Assembly (NCBI RefSeq): GCF_037026685.1
Contig: NZ_JBANET010000009.1
Location: 74,899-138,898 of the forward strand
From: Orrella sp037026685
Lineage (GTDB): Bacteria > Pseudomonadota > Gammaproteobacteria > Burkholderiales > Burkholderiaceae_B
Reading direction: 5' to 3'
Length of the DNA: 64,000 nt
Each line of letters starts with the position of its first letter. Within the stretch, counting starts at the first letter, position 1. The translations under genes and the position numbers were made by a program. The notes beneath the pieces were generated by a model, which saw nothing but the letters and a program-made list of their open reading frames with translations, did no database searches and was not told where the DNA came from. Below, piece by piece: positions 37,781-47,529 of the stretch.

Positions 37781-38971
37781 GTGACGCATCATCTGCATAC
37801 CCGCCTGCTGCATACCGGCAGCGCCCCCTTCGATCCCGAAACCCGCACCGCCGCCGTCAGCCTGCCCGCCATGCGCACCAGCACCGTGCGCTTTGCCGAC
37901 CTGGCCGCCCTGGACGCCGCGCAAGAGCGCAAGGCCGCCGGCGAGCGCGCGGTCACCTACGGCCGCTCGGGCCTGGACACCCATCGCGCGCTGGAGGACG
38001 TGTTCTCGCAGCTCGAAGGCGGCGCGCGCACCATCCTGGCCCCTTCGGGCCTGGCGGCCATCACCCTGGTGTTCCTGGGCCTGCTCAAGGCCGGCGAGCA
38101 CGCGCTGGTGGCCGACTGCGTCTACGGGCCGGTGCGGCACCTGGACCATGCGCTGCTGCGCGGGCTGGGCATCGAAATCACCTATTTCGATCCCGCCGGC
38201 GCGAACCTGGCCGAACTGGTCCGTCCCCAGACCCGCATGGTCTACGCCGAATCGCCCGGATCCCTGCTGATGCAGATGCTGGACCTGCCCGCGCTGGCGG
38301 CCCAGGCCCGCGCGCTGGGCCTGCCGCTGGTGGTGGACAACACCTGGGGCTCGGGCTACATCTACCGCCCCCTGGCGCTGGGCGCGGATGTGTCGGTGGT
38401 GGCCGGCACCAAATACGTGGGCGGGCATTCGGACCTGATGCTGGGCGCGGTCGTGGCCCGCGACGCCGAACTCGGCCAGCGGCTGGCGGCCATGCAGTAC
38501 GCGCTGGGCTATTCGGTCAGCGCGGATGATGCGTGGCTAGCGCTGCGCGGCTCGCGCACGCTGCCGGTGCGCATGGCCGAGCACGCGCGCAGCGCCCTGC
38601 TGGTTTGCGAATTCCTGGCGCAGCGGCCCGAAGTGGTGCGGATCTTCCATCCGGCCTGGCCGCAAGACCCCGGCCATGCCTTGTGGCGGCGCGACTGCAC
38701 CGGCTCGAACGGCATGATGGCGGTCGAGCTGGCGCTGGACACCGAGGCGGGCCGCCGTTTCGTGGACGCCTTGCAGCTGTTCGCCATCGGTTTTTCGTGG
38801 GGCGGCTACGAAAGCCTGGTGCAGTGGGTGGATCCGGCCGCGCTGCGCCCGCATGCCTACGCGCCCGCCCCGGGCAACACCATCGTGCGCCTGCACGTGG
38901 GGCTGGAGGCGGTCGCGGACCTGACGGCCGATATCGAGCAGGCCTTGCAGGCATGCCGGGCCGCAGGCTAG
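37781..38971 (+). CDS. metC: Cystathionine beta-lyase, GTG start
   Basis: 396 residues of the Cys/Met-metabolism PLP family. The PLP lysine is Lys211 in VVAGTKYVGGHSDLMLG; RSGLDTHRALED and VDNTWGSGYIYRPL fit the MetC branch. It breaks cystathionine to homocysteine, pyruvate and ammonia for methionine synthesis. GTG at 37781 with AGGA eight bases upstream was chosen over the earlier open frame from 37658, which runs through the previous gene. Similar enzymes also cleave cysteine, so minor desulfhydrase activity is possible. Confidence 0.92.
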   Translation: MTHHLHTRLLHTGSAPFDPETRTAAVSLPAMRTSTVRFADLAALDAAQERKAAGERAVTYGRSGLDTHRALEDVFSQLEGGARTILAPSGLAAITLVFLGLLKAGEHALVADCVYGPVRHLDHALLRGLGIEITYFDPAGANLAELVRPQTRMVYAESPGSLLMQMLDLPALAAQARALGLPLVVDNTWGSGYIYRPLALGADVSVVAGTKYVGGHSDLMLGAVVARDAELGQRLAAMQYALGYSVSADDAWLALRGSRTLPVRMAEHARSALLVCEFLAQRPEVVRIFHPAWPQDPGHALWRRDCTGSNGMMAVELALDTEAGRRFVDALQLFAIGFSWGGYESLVQWVDPAALRPHAYAPAPGNTIVRLHVGLEAVADLTADIEQALQACRAAG

Positions 38972-39001
38972 GCAAGCCAGGCCCCGCCGCGATTGCCGCG
39001 G

Positions 39002-39117
39002 CAAAAAAACAACCCCTACGAGGCATGCCTGCGTAGGGGTTGTCCACTCTCTGGTCGGTCGCCGGTTCTTTCAGCAGGCAGTCGAGTGCTCTGGAGTCGT
39101 CTGCCTTCGAGCCAAGC
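39002..39117 (-). ncRNA. Candidate small RNA or processed 3'-UTR transcript
   Basis: The 200-base gap between convergent metC and dsbA encodes no plausible protein. On the minus strand it has a candidate promoter (TTTACC, 16 bases, TAAACT), a 6-bp hairpin AGGCAG/CTGCCT (39106-39101 with 39081-39076), and ends in a textbook terminator. The transcript would be about 115 nt. Alternatively it is the 3' end of the dsbA mRNA, whose stop lies 57 bases upstream of the proposed start. No Rfam family was recognised by eye; it is not tmRNA, 4.5S or 6S RNA. Confidence 0.5.
39003..39043 (-). terminator. Rho-independent terminator
   Basis: ACAACCCCTACG (12 bp stem), an 11-base loop that is itself palindromic (AGGCATGCCT), the complementary arm, and a T7 run on the minus strand at 39009-39003. 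The T-run is only on this strand, so it ends a minus-strand transcript, not metC. Confidence 0.9.
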
Positions 39118-39123
39118 CCATCC

Positions 39124-39151
39124 AGTTTAGCGCATCGGGCAAAAAGGTAAA
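39124..39151 (-). promoter_or_regulatory. Candidate promoter of the small RNA
   Basis: On the minus strand TTTACC (39151-39146) and TAAACT (39129-39124) with a 16-base spacer; each matches the sigma-70 consensus in 4 of 6 bases. Transcription would start near 39117. Confidence 0.4.
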
Positions 39152-39173
39152 CCTCTGGCCGGTCGCGTTGTGG

Positions 39174-39800
39174 CTATTTCGCCGCATGCACCCGTGCCAG
39201 CAGTTCGTCGGCCACGGTCAGGGTTTCGCGGTAGCCGCCGGCCTGCGCGGGCGAGGTCAGGTAGCGCCCGCCCACGGCCACCGAGGGCGTGCCCTGCACG
39301 CGATAGGCCTGCACCAGCTGGTCGGCGCGCTGGGCCTTGGAAGCCACGCCGAAGGAATCGTAGACGCCTTCGAACTTGGCCTTGTCCAGGCCCTGGGCAC
39401 CGGCCCAGTCCAGGATCTGGCTCTTGCTGAACAGGCGCTGGCGCTCCTGGTGGATGGCGGCGAAGACCTTGGGATGCAGGTCCAGCCGGCCCATGGATTC
39501 CAGGGTGTAGTACAGCTGCTGCAGCGGCTTCATGCCGGCATTGAAGGCCACCGGCACCTTGCGCAGGACCACGTCCTCGGGCAGCTTCCTGCTCCATTCC
39601 TGCACCATGGGCTCGATGGCGTTGCAGTGCGTGCAGCTATAGGCGAAGAACTCCAGCACCTCGATCTTGCCGGGCTCGTCGGCGGGCTGGGGCGGATTGA
39701 CTTCCTGGTAGGTGGCATTCTGGGCCAGGGCCTGGGGAGCGAAGCTGGCCGCGGCCAGCAGCGTGGCGATGGCCGCCAGGCGGGAGAACAGGTTTTGCAT
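39174..39800 (-). CDS. dsbA: Thiol:disulfide interchange protein DsbA
   Basis: 208 residues. A signal peptide (SRLAAIATLLAAASFAPQALA, residues 6-26) leads to the periplasm. The thioredoxin-fold active site is C56-T-H-C59 in FFAYSCTHC, and the cis-proline loop reads VQGTPSVAV near residue 165. It oxidises cysteine pairs of exported proteins, recharged by DsbB. It follows the SPOR-protein gene on the same strand after 77 bases. Frame opens at 39836, but MQNLFSRL at 39800 gives the normal signal sequence. Confidence 0.93.
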   Translation of the reverse strand: MQNLFSRLAAIATLLAAASFAPQALAQNATYQEVNPPQPADEPGKIEVLEFFAYSCTHCNAIEPMVQEWSRKLPEDVVLRKVPVAFNAGMKPLQQLYYTLESMGRLDLHPKVFAAIHQERQRLFSKSQILDWAGAQGLDKAKFEGVYDSFGVASKAQRADQLVQAYRVQGTPSVAVGGRYLTSPAQAGGYRETLTVADELLARVHAAK

Positions 39801-39877
39801 GATGAAGGGCGCTTCCTCGTCTAGGGATCGGGCCAAAGCGGTCAGACATTGCCGTGGCCCGCAAAGTTCACGCGGCG

Positions 39878-40534
39878 CTATTGCCTGACCACCGTCGATT
39901 CGATCTTTTCCTCGCCCAGGCGCGCCCGCGTGCGGTTCATGTCGTCCAGGCGGGCGTAGGGGCCCACGCGCACGCGGTTGACCTGCAGGCCGTTGACCTC
40001 GGCGCGCTGCACTTGCACCGGCAGGCCCAGCAGCAGGATGCGCGCGCGCAGCGCCTCGGCGTCCTCGAGTACCCGGAAGGCGCCCACCTGCAGGTAGTAG
40101 CTGCCGTTGGACTGGCCGCTGGACTGGGCCGGGGCGGGCACGGGCTTGGGCGGCGCCGGCGCGGCCGGCTCGCTGGTGGGCTTGGGCAGCGAGGCGATCA
40201 GCGCGCCCAGCTCGTCGTCGCGGCCGGGCTGCGGTTGCGGCTGTCCGGCGCCGGGCAGCGGCGCGATGGGGCTGTCGGTCGGGCCGGTCGCGGGCGTGCC
40301 GGCCGGGGCGTTGCGCCCGTACAGGCCCATGTTGGGATCGGGCGCCTGGCGCGGATCGGGCAGCGTCGTCTGGGCCGGCTCGCGCGTGGCGCGGTCCACG
40401 AAAGGCATGGGCGCCTTGGTCACGTAGAAGGCCACCGCCGCGGCCAGGATCAGCCCGATCAGCAGTCCGGCCAGCACGCCGTACAGCGTGCTGCCGCCTT
40501 GGCTGGAGCGAGAGGAGCGTTTGGTCTTGGCCAT
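39878..40534 (-). CDS. SPOR-domain membrane protein (FtsN-like)
   Basis: 218 residues: a short basic cytosolic start (MAKTKRSSRSSQGG), one transmembrane helix at about 18-40, a proline-rich linker to about 140, and a C-terminal SPOR domain (GSYYLQVGAFRVLEDAEALRA to the end). SPOR domains bind denuded septal glycan, so a role in cell division like that of FtsN is likely. In beta-proteobacteria a SPOR gene next to argS is common. It starts 10 bases after argS stops and is probably cotranscribed. Confidence 0.9.
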   Translation of the reverse strand: MAKTKRSSRSSQGGSTLYGVLAGLLIGLILAAAVAFYVTKAPMPFVDRATREPAQTTLPDPRQAPDPNMGLYGRNAPAGTPATGPTDSPIAPLPGAGQPQPQPGRDDELGALIASLPKPTSEPAAPAPPKPVPAPAQSSGQSNGSYYLQVGAFRVLEDAEALRARILLLGLPVQVQRAEVNGLQVNRVRVGPYARLDDMNRTRARLGEEKIESTVVRQ

Positions 40535-40543
40535 GGGACGATG

Positions 40544-42313
40544 TTACATCTTCTCGGGCGCGCCCACGCCCAGCAGGGCCAGCCCGTTGGCCAGCACCTG
40601 GCGCGTGGCGTCGGCCAGCCGCAGGCGCGCGCGCATCAGCGCGGCATCGTCCACGCGCACGCGCTCGGCGTTATACCAGGCGTGGAAGTCGGCGGCGCAA
40701 TCGCGCAGCCAGAAGGCCACCAGGTGCGGCGCCAGGTCCTGCGCGGCCTGGCCGACCAGGGCGGGAAACTCGGACAGGCGCTGCATCAGCGCCAGCTCGG
40801 TGGGGGCGGTCAGCGCAGCGGGGTCGGCCTGGGCGATTTCGCCGGGGGCCACGCCCGACTGGCCGATCACCGAACAGATGCGCGCGTGCGCGTACTGGAT
40901 GTAGTAGACCGGGTTCTCTTCGCTCTTGGACAGGGCCAGGTCGATGTCGAACACGAACTCGGTGTCGGCGCGGCGCTGGATCAGGAAATAGCGCACCGCG
41001 TCGCGGCCCACCCAATCGACCAGGTCGCGCAAGGTGACGTAGCTGCCGGCGCGCTTGGAGATCTTGACCTCCTGGCCGCCGCGCACCACCTTGACCATCT
41101 TGTGCAGCACGTAGGCCGGGTAATCCTTGGGGATGCCCATGTCCAGGCCCTGCAGGCCCGCGCGCACGCGCGCCACGGTGCCGTGGTGGTCGCTGCCCTG
41201 GATGTTGATGGCATGCGTGAAGCCGCGCTCCCATTTGGCCACGTGATAGGCCACGTCGGGCACGAAATAGGTATAGCCGCCCTCGGACTTGCGCATCACG
41301 CGGTCCTTGTCGTCGCCGGTGCCCAGCTCGGTGGTGCGCAGCCACAGCGCGCCCTCGTGCTCGTAGGTATGGCCGGCGGCGACCAGCCGCTGCACGGTCT
41401 GCTCGACCCGCCCGCTGGTATACAGCGAGCTTTCCAGGTAGTAGTTGTCGAAGGCCAGGCCGAAGGCCTGCAGGTCCAGGTCCTGCTCGCGGCGCAGGTA
41501 GGCCACCGCGAAGCGGCGGATGCCGTCCAGGTCGTCGATGTCGCCCGAGGCCGTGACCGGCTCGGCGTCGGCCGCCTGCACGGTCTTGCCCGCCAGGTAG
41601 TCGCGGGCGATGTCCAGGATGTAGTCGCCGCGGTAGCCGTCGGCCGGATAGCCGGGATCGTCGGGGGAGATGCCGCGCGCGCGCGCCTGCACGCTGACGG
41701 CCAGGTTGTCGATCTGGTTGCCGGCGTCGTTGTAGTAGAACTCGCGCGTGACCGCGTAGCCGGCGGCCTCGAACAGGCGGCACAAGGCATCGCCCAGCGC
41801 CGCCTGGCGCGCGTGCCCGACGTGCAGCGGGCCGGTGGGGTTGGCCGAGACGAACTCGACCAGCACTTTTTGCGGCGCCTGCGGGGCGGCGGGGGCAGCC
41901 CCGGCCGATGCCGCGCGGTCCGGCGCGTCCTGGCCTGGCGCGGCGCGGCCCGTCGCGGCCCGGCCAAACGCCTCGCCTTGTTCGGCGATGGCGGCCAGCA
42001 CCGCCTGGCGCGCGGCCGGCGTGACGCGGAAGTTGATGAAGCCTGGGCCGGCCAGCTCGGCGCTGGCGACCAGGCCGGCGGCCTGCGTGTCGGCCAGCAG
42101 GGCATCGACCAGCGCCTGCGCCAGCTCGCGCGGGTTGCGCCGCGCCGGCTTGGCCAGCTGCATGGCGATGTTGGTGGCCAGGTCGCCGTGCGCGGCGACC
42201 TTGGGCCGCTCGAGCGCGACCGCGGCCCGGGCCGCCTCGGCCTGTTCGGGCAGCAGCGCGGCCACGGCGGCCTGGATGCGTTGGATCAGCAGTTGTTGTT
42301 GCTCGAGGAGCAT
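40544..42313 (-). CDS. argS: Arginyl-tRNA synthetase
   Basis: 589 residues, slightly longer than most. Class I signature H164-V-G-H167 in NPTGPLHVGHA, the KMSK-like KISKRAG, and KSEENPVYYIQYAHARI of the C-terminal DALR anticodon domain are all visible. An insert of about 28 residues rich in alanine and proline (after GEAFGRAA) sits before the conserved VLVEFVSANPTGP. It attaches arginine to its tRNA. The frame stays open to 42721, but MLLEQQQLLIQRI at 42313 is the family start. Confidence 0.95.
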   Translation of the reverse strand: MLLEQQQLLIQRIQAAVAALLPEQAEAARAAVALERPKVAAHGDLATNIAMQLAKPARRNPRELAQALVDALLADTQAAGLVASAELAGPGFINFRVTPAARQAVLAAIAEQGEAFGRAATGRAAPGQDAPDRAASAGAAPAAPQAPQKVLVEFVSANPTGPLHVGHARQAALGDALCRLFEAAGYAVTREFYYNDAGNQIDNLAVSVQARARGISPDDPGYPADGYRGDYILDIARDYLAGKTVQAADAEPVTASGDIDDLDGIRRFAVAYLRREQDLDLQAFGLAFDNYYLESSLYTSGRVEQTVQRLVAAGHTYEHEGALWLRTTELGTGDDKDRVMRKSEGGYTYFVPDVAYHVAKWERGFTHAINIQGSDHHGTVARVRAGLQGLDMGIPKDYPAYVLHKMVKVVRGGQEVKISKRAGSYVTLRDLVDWVGRDAVRYFLIQRRADTEFVFDIDLALSKSEENPVYYIQYAHARICSVIGQSGVAPGEIAQADPAALTAPTELALMQRLSEFPALVGQAAQDLAPHLVAFWLRDCAADFHAWYNAERVRVDDAALMRARLRLADATRQVLANGLALLGVGAPEKM

Positions 42314-42490
42314 GTTGCGCGGCAAAAGAGGTATTCGATGGGGTCGAAGTTTACCTTGCCGCCCCTTCCGGGGGCGGCATGCGCCGCACCCGCGCGCGGC
42401 AGGCGCGGCGCACGCGTGCCCGCATCGATTGGCAGGCGCGGCGCCTTCCGGTAGTGTATGGGCCGAAAACACTGCACGGAGACAGCGGCC

Positions 42491-42835
42491 ATGCTCATCA
42501 CCTTCCGCTCCAAGGCCAGCGGCGACGTACTCATGCTGTCCGAGCATGCCATCCCCCTGCTGCGCGCGGCCGGCAAGCCCGCCGACGTCTCGCCCGAGCG
42601 GGGCGTCTTCACGCCCGAGCAGCTGCCCGGGGCCATCGCGCTGCTGGAAAAAGCCATCGCCAGCGCCCCGCCGCTGCCCGACGATGACGAGGATGAGGAC
42701 GACGACGAGCCGCCCGAGCATCCGGTCTCGCGTCCGGTCGCCTTGTCCCAGCGCGCCTATCCCCTGCTGGAGCTGCTGCGCAAGGCGCGCGCCCGGGGCG
42801 TGGACGTGACCTGGTCGGCGGGATCGGCCTGGTAG
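42491..42835 (+). CDS. DUF1840-family protein
   Basis: 114 residues beginning MLITFRSKASGDVLML and ending ARGVDVTWSAGSAW, both typical of DUF1840, a small cytosolic family of betaproteobacteria with unknown function. An acidic linker (DDDEDEDDDE, residues about 62-71) separates the two halves. It is divergent from argS with 177 bases between starts. The start at 42491 follows the family; the frame upstream to 42458 lacks conserved text. Confidence 0.88.
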   Translation: MLITFRSKASGDVLMLSEHAIPLLRAAGKPADVSPERGVFTPEQLPGAIALLEKAIASAPPLPDDDEDEDDDEPPEHPVSRPVALSQRAYPLLELLRKARARGVDVTWSAGSAW

Positions 42836-42937
42836 CGTCCCGCCGCGCGGGCCGGCCCGCGCCGCTTGCTAGAATCCACTGCACTCGCATCGCCCCATGC
42901 GCCTGGCGCCGGCGGGCATGCATCAAGGAGACTGCCC

Positions 42938-43255
42938 ATGCGTAGCGACATTTCCCTGGTGTTCGACCCGCGCCGCGTCCTGGACCTGGCGGTGGACGTG
43001 CCCACCGACGCGCAATCGGCGCTGGCCGCCCGGCAATGGCTGGACCAGGCCTGGGAAGACCTGGGCTGCGAGCCCTTGCGCCCCAGCGGCAAGGTGCTGC
43101 TGCTGGACAAGGTGCTGGGCATCGCCGATGCCTACGGCTACGACAAGCTCAAGGCCGAGCCCGAGCTGGCGCGCGCCTTCGCGGAAAACGTCGCCAGGGC
43201 GCTGGAGCGCCCCCGCGTCACCATCGACCTGCCCGGCTTGATGGTCGGATACTGA
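42938..43255 (+). CDS. Small conserved-looking protein of unknown function
   Basis: 105 residues with no family recognised. MRSDISLVFDPRRVLDLAVDV opens the protein, followed by predicted helices (ALAARQWLDQAWEDLG, FAENVARALERP) and a final TIDLPGLMVGY. AAGGAG eight bases before the ATG is a good ribosome site, which supports translation from 42938 rather than the earlier 42866. No signal peptide or membrane segment, so cytosolic. It follows the DUF1840 gene after 102 bases on the same strand. Confidence 0.7.
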   Translation: MRSDISLVFDPRRVLDLAVDVPTDAQSALAARQWLDQAWEDLGCEPLRPSGKVLLLDKVLGIADAYGYDKLKAEPELARAFAENVARALERPRVTIDLPGLMVGY

Positions 43256-43306
43256 GCCCGCCCTTGGGGGCGTTGCGCGGTCGTCCCCGCGGCGCGTACC
43301 GTCGCC

Positions 43307-44107
43307 CTAGCGGATCCCCGCCCGCATGAACGACTGCACGAACTGGCGCTGGAACAGCAGGAAGGCCACCAGCAGCGGCGCGGCGCTGAGCAGCGTGGCG
43401 GCGGTGATGATGGACCAGTCTATGCCCTGGTCGGTGGACGAGAACACCTGCAGGCCCACCGTCAGCGGACGCGACTCGACCGAGTTGGTGATGATCAGCG
43501 GCCACAGGAAATTGTTCCAGTGGTGGCTGACCGAGACCAGGCCGTAGGCCACGTACATGGGCCTGGCCAGCGGCACGTAGACCTTCATCAGCACCTGCAG
43601 GGGGCCGGCGCCTTCCACGCGCGCGGCCTCCTCCAGTTCGCGCGGCACGGTCTTGAAGGTCTGGCGCAGCAGGAAGATGCCGAAGGCCGAGGCGAAATAG
43701 GGCAGGCCCACCGCCAGGATGGTGTCGCGCACGCCCAGGGCCGACATGCTGCGGTAGTTCTCCACGATCAGCACGTCGGGCATGATCATCAGCTGCAGCA
43801 GCACCAGCAGGAACAGCGCGTCGCGCCCGGGAAAGGCAAAGCGCGCGAAGGCGTAGGCGGCCAGCGTCGCGAGCACGAACTGCGCGGCCAGCACCATGGT
43901 CACCAGCAGGAAGGTGTTCAGGAAATAGCGCGCGAAGGGCGCCGAGGCCCAGGCGGTGGCGAAGTTCTCCAGCGTCAGCGGGGCCAGCAGGTCGAAGCGC
44001 GTGGCATAGGCCGGCGGATGGAAGGCCGCCCACACGGCATAGGCCAGCGGCGCGATCCACAGCAGGCCCAGCAGCCAGGCGCCCAGGGTGTCCAGTGTGC
44101 GGTTCAT
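43307..44107 (-). CDS. UgpE-like ABC transporter permease
   Basis: 266 residues, CUT1 family. Transmembrane helices are evident at LLGLLWIAPLAYAVWAAF, FVLATLAAYAFARFAF and LFLLVLLQLMIM; the EAA loop reads EEAARVEGAGPLQVLMKVYVPLARP. The ATG overlaps the stop of the partner permease (ATGA), so the two are translated together. Last gene of the ugpC-B-A-E-like set; its gene order differs from E. coli ugpBAECQ. Probably imports glycerol-3-phosphate or a related organophosphate. Confidence 0.9.
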   Translation of the reverse strand: MNRTLDTLGAWLLGLLWIAPLAYAVWAAFHPPAYATRFDLLAPLTLENFATAWASAPFARYFLNTFLLVTMVLAAQFVLATLAAYAFARFAFPGRDALFLLVLLQLMIMPDVLIVENYRSMSALGVRDTILAVGLPYFASAFGIFLLRQTFKTVPRELEEAARVEGAGPLQVLMKVYVPLARPMYVAYGLVSVSHHWNNFLWPLIITNSVESRPLTVGLQVFSSTDQGIDWSIITAATLLSAAPLLVAFLLFQRQFVQSFMRAGIR

Positions 44108-45000
44108 TGGTAGTGCGTGCGTTTGTCCAGCCAGCGGAACTTGACGAAGGCCGAGACGGCCAGCAGCGCCAGCAGCACTACCGTCAGCGTGGCGGCGTAG
44201 CTGGTGTCCCAGAAGCTGAAGCCCACCTGGTAGATGTAGAAAAGCAGCAGGGTGCTGGCGTTGTCCGGCCCGCCGCGGGTCATGACCACCACGTGGTCGA
44301 CCAGCCGGAAGGCGTTGATCAGCGCATTGATCAGCACGAACAGGGTGGTGGGCATGAGCAGCGGCCACAGCACGCGCCGGAAGTACTGGCCGCGCGAGGC
44401 GCCCTCCAGCATGGCCGCCTCGCGCAGCGAGGGCGGGATGCCTTGCAGGGCGGCCAGGTAGAAGATCATGAAAAAGCCGGCCTCTTTCCAGACCGTGACC
44501 GCCATCAGCGCGGGCAGCGCCGTCTCGCGCGAGCCCAGCCAGTTCACGCCGGGCAGGCCCAGCAGCGACAGCACCTGCGCCACCAGCCCGTATTGCGGCG
44601 TGTAGAAGAACAGCCAGATATTGGCCACCGCCACCATGGGCAGCACCGTGGGCGTGAAGTAGGCCATGCGCAGCAGGCCGCGCCCGGCCAGCTTGCCGTT
44701 GACCCACAGCGCCATGGCCAGCGCCAGGCCCACCGAGGTCGGGATGGTGCCCAGCGCGAACCACAGGTTGTTCCAGAGCGATTGCCAGAACACCGGATCC
44801 TCGATCATCAGGCCGTAGTTCTCCAGCCCGACGTAGCGCGCCGGGCGGCTGCCGCGCGGCGTGCTGAAGAAGCTGTGCCACAGCGTGGCCAGCGCCGGGT
44901 AGTGCGTGAAGGCGGCCAGCAGCACGGTGGCCGGCAGCACCAGCAGCCAGCCGACCACGGCGCCGGGCAGGCGGATCGCGCGGGTGCCGGTGCGCCTCAC
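44104..45000 (-). CDS. UgpA-like ABC transporter permease, GTG start
   Basis: 298 residues, CUT1 family, with helices such as VVGWLLVLPATVLLAAFTHYPAL and the EAA loop REAAMLEGASRGQYFRRVLWPLLMP. Start codon is GTG at 45000, 9 bases after the binding-protein stop. FHS-type text after the first helix (LATLWHSFFST) is seen in UgpA proteins. Forms the channel with the next permease. Confidence 0.9.
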   Translation of the reverse strand: MRRTGTRAIRLPGAVVGWLLVLPATVLLAAFTHYPALATLWHSFFSTPRGSRPARYVGLENYGLMIEDPVFWQSLWNNLWFALGTIPTSVGLALAMALWVNGKLAGRGLLRMAYFTPTVLPMVAVANIWLFFYTPQYGLVAQVLSLLGLPGVNWLGSRETALPALMAVTVWKEAGFFMIFYLAALQGIPPSLREAAMLEGASRGQYFRRVLWPLLMPTTLFVLINALINAFRLVDHVVVMTRGGPDNASTLLLFYIYQVGFSFWDTSYAATLTVVLLALLAVSAFVKFRWLDKRTHYQ

Positions 45001-45009
45001 GCCGGCCTC

Positions 45010-46305
45010 CTAGCGGTAGGCCCGCAGGATGCGGTCGGCCTCGCGCTGGGCGTCGGCCATGGCCGCCTCGGGCGTCTTGGCGCCGGTCAGGGCCGCTTGC
45101 AGCGCGTCGTTCAGCAGCTTGGTCACGCGCTGGTTCTCATGGGTGGAGAACTCGGCCACGCTCACGGCCAGCTGGTCGCGCGCCACCACGGCGGCCGGCA
45201 CTTCCTGCGCGTACTGCTTCATGCGCGGCGTTTCCCAGGCAGCGGGGGTGACGGCCACGTAGCCGGTGGCGATGCTCCACTCGGCCGCACGCTCGGGCTG
45301 GGTGGCCCACTTGGCGAAACGCAGCGCGGCCTGCTGCTGCTCGGGCGTGGCGTTCTTGAAGATGTAGAAGTTGCCGCCGCCGGTGGGGCTGCCGCCGCGC
45401 TTGGCCGCGGGCATGGGCGCCACGCCGAAGGGGAAGCTCGCATTGTTGCGGATGTTGGTCAGGTTGCCGGTGGTGGTCCATACGATGGCGGCCTTCTGCT
45501 CCAGGAAGTCCTTGGGCGTGGTGCCCCAATCGATGGTGCCGGGAGGCATGACCTTGTGCTTGGCCGCCAGGTCGCGCCAATAGGTCAGCGCCTCGATCAC
45601 GGCCGGCTTGTCCAGGTAGACCTCGTTGCCGGCCTCGTTCATCAGCAGCGTGTCGTTGGGCGTGGTCAGCGCCTGGAACAGCCAATAGGCGAAGGCGCCG
45701 CCCGAGGGGATCTCGATGCCCCATTGCGTCACGTTGCCGTTGGCGTCGCGGCGCGTGAGCTTGCTGGCGAACTGCACCAGCTCGTCCCAGTTGGCCGGCG
45801 CGCGCTCGGGGTCCAGGCCGGCCTGCTTGAACAGGTCCTTGTTGTAGTACATCACGATGGTCGAGCGCTGGAAGGGCACGCCCCACACGTGGCCGCCGGT
45901 GCGGCTGTTTTGCATGAAGGCATCGTAGAAGCCGGCCAGCCATTGCTTGTCCTGCTCGCCGCCGGCCAGCTGGTCGATCGGGACGATGGCGTCCTCGTCG
46001 ATCAGCGTGAACATGTCGGTGGACAGCAGCACCGCCAGCTGCGGCGGATTGCCGCTCCGGTGGGCGGTCAGCGCCTTGGTAATCGAATCCTGGTACGAGC
46101 CGGCATACACCGGGCGCACCAGCACGTCGGGGTTCTCCTTGTGGAAGGCCGCCGCCATGTCGTCGATGACCTTGGTGATGGGGCCACCCACGGCCACGGG
46201 ATAGTAGAACTCGACTTCGACGGGCTTTTGCTGCGCATGGGCCGGCAGGCCGGCCAGGGCGGCGGCCAGGCCGAGCCCCAGGGTTTTCAGTACGGTGCGT
46301 CGCAT
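45010..46305 (-). CDS. UgpB-like periplasmic substrate-binding protein
   Basis: 431 residues, near the length of UgpB. Signal peptide at residues 1-25 (LGLGLAAALAGLPAHAQ). Mature text EVEFYYPVAVGGPITKVIDDM and YAGSYQDSITKAL is close to UgpB, where Tyr, Ser and Trp residues bind glycerol-3-phosphate; QRSTIVMYYNKDLFKQAG and GGGNFYIFKNA are also typical. With ugpC-, A- and E-like genes and a GpdQ-like phosphodiesterase alongside, it likely captures glycerol-3-phosphate or glycerophosphodiesters. Substrate not proven. Confidence 0.9.
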   Translation of the reverse strand: MRRTVLKTLGLGLAAALAGLPAHAQQKPVEVEFYYPVAVGGPITKVIDDMAAAFHKENPDVLVRPVYAGSYQDSITKALTAHRSGNPPQLAVLLSTDMFTLIDEDAIVPIDQLAGGEQDKQWLAGFYDAFMQNSRTGGHVWGVPFQRSTIVMYYNKDLFKQAGLDPERAPANWDELVQFASKLTRRDANGNVTQWGIEIPSGGAFAYWLFQALTTPNDTLLMNEAGNEVYLDKPAVIEALTYWRDLAAKHKVMPPGTIDWGTTPKDFLEQKAAIVWTTTGNLTNIRNNASFPFGVAPMPAAKRGGSPTGGGNFYIFKNATPEQQQAALRFAKWATQPERAAEWSIATGYVAVTPAAWETPRMKQYAQEVPAAVVARDQLAVSVAEFSTHENQRVTKLLNDALQAALTGAKTPEAAMADAQREADRILRAYR

Positions 46306-46367
46306 GGACGGCTCCTGTCTAGAGGTGGTTGTGGCGGGATGAAGGCAAGCGCACGGGGCCTGCCCGG

Positions 46368-47435
<1,068 letters not shown>

Positions 47436-47462
47436 GGGGCGTGCGAACGGCCGGCGGCAAAG

Positions 47463-47491
47463 ATTGAAAACCTTTTCATCATCGCTTTCAA
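47463..47491 (-). promoter_or_regulatory. Promoter of the ugpC-like gene
   Basis: On the minus strand TTGAAA (47491-47486), a 17-base spacer and TTCAAT (47468-47463). A 14-bp LacI-type palindrome covers the end of the spacer and the -10 box, so a repressor there would block RNA polymerase. Confidence 0.55.
47465..47478. promoter_or_regulatory. LacI-type operator on the ugpC-like promoter
   Basis: TGAAAACCTTTTCA: perfect 6-bp arms around CC. It equals the site at 53190-53203 in 12 of 14 bases and fits the LacI-family pattern TG-AA--G-TT-CA except at one central base. Overlaps the -10 box. Confidence 0.6.
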
Positions 47492-47529
47492 AAATGACCG
47501 CCGTATTGCACGGCACGCCGCACAGGGGC

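Noticed and set aside
39009..39043. Terminator of metC
   Set aside because: The hairpin has its T-run only on the minus strand, so it cannot be a standard terminator for the plus-strand metC transcript.
39854..42454. 866-codon plus-strand frame
   Set aside because: Antisense to the SPOR gene and argS.
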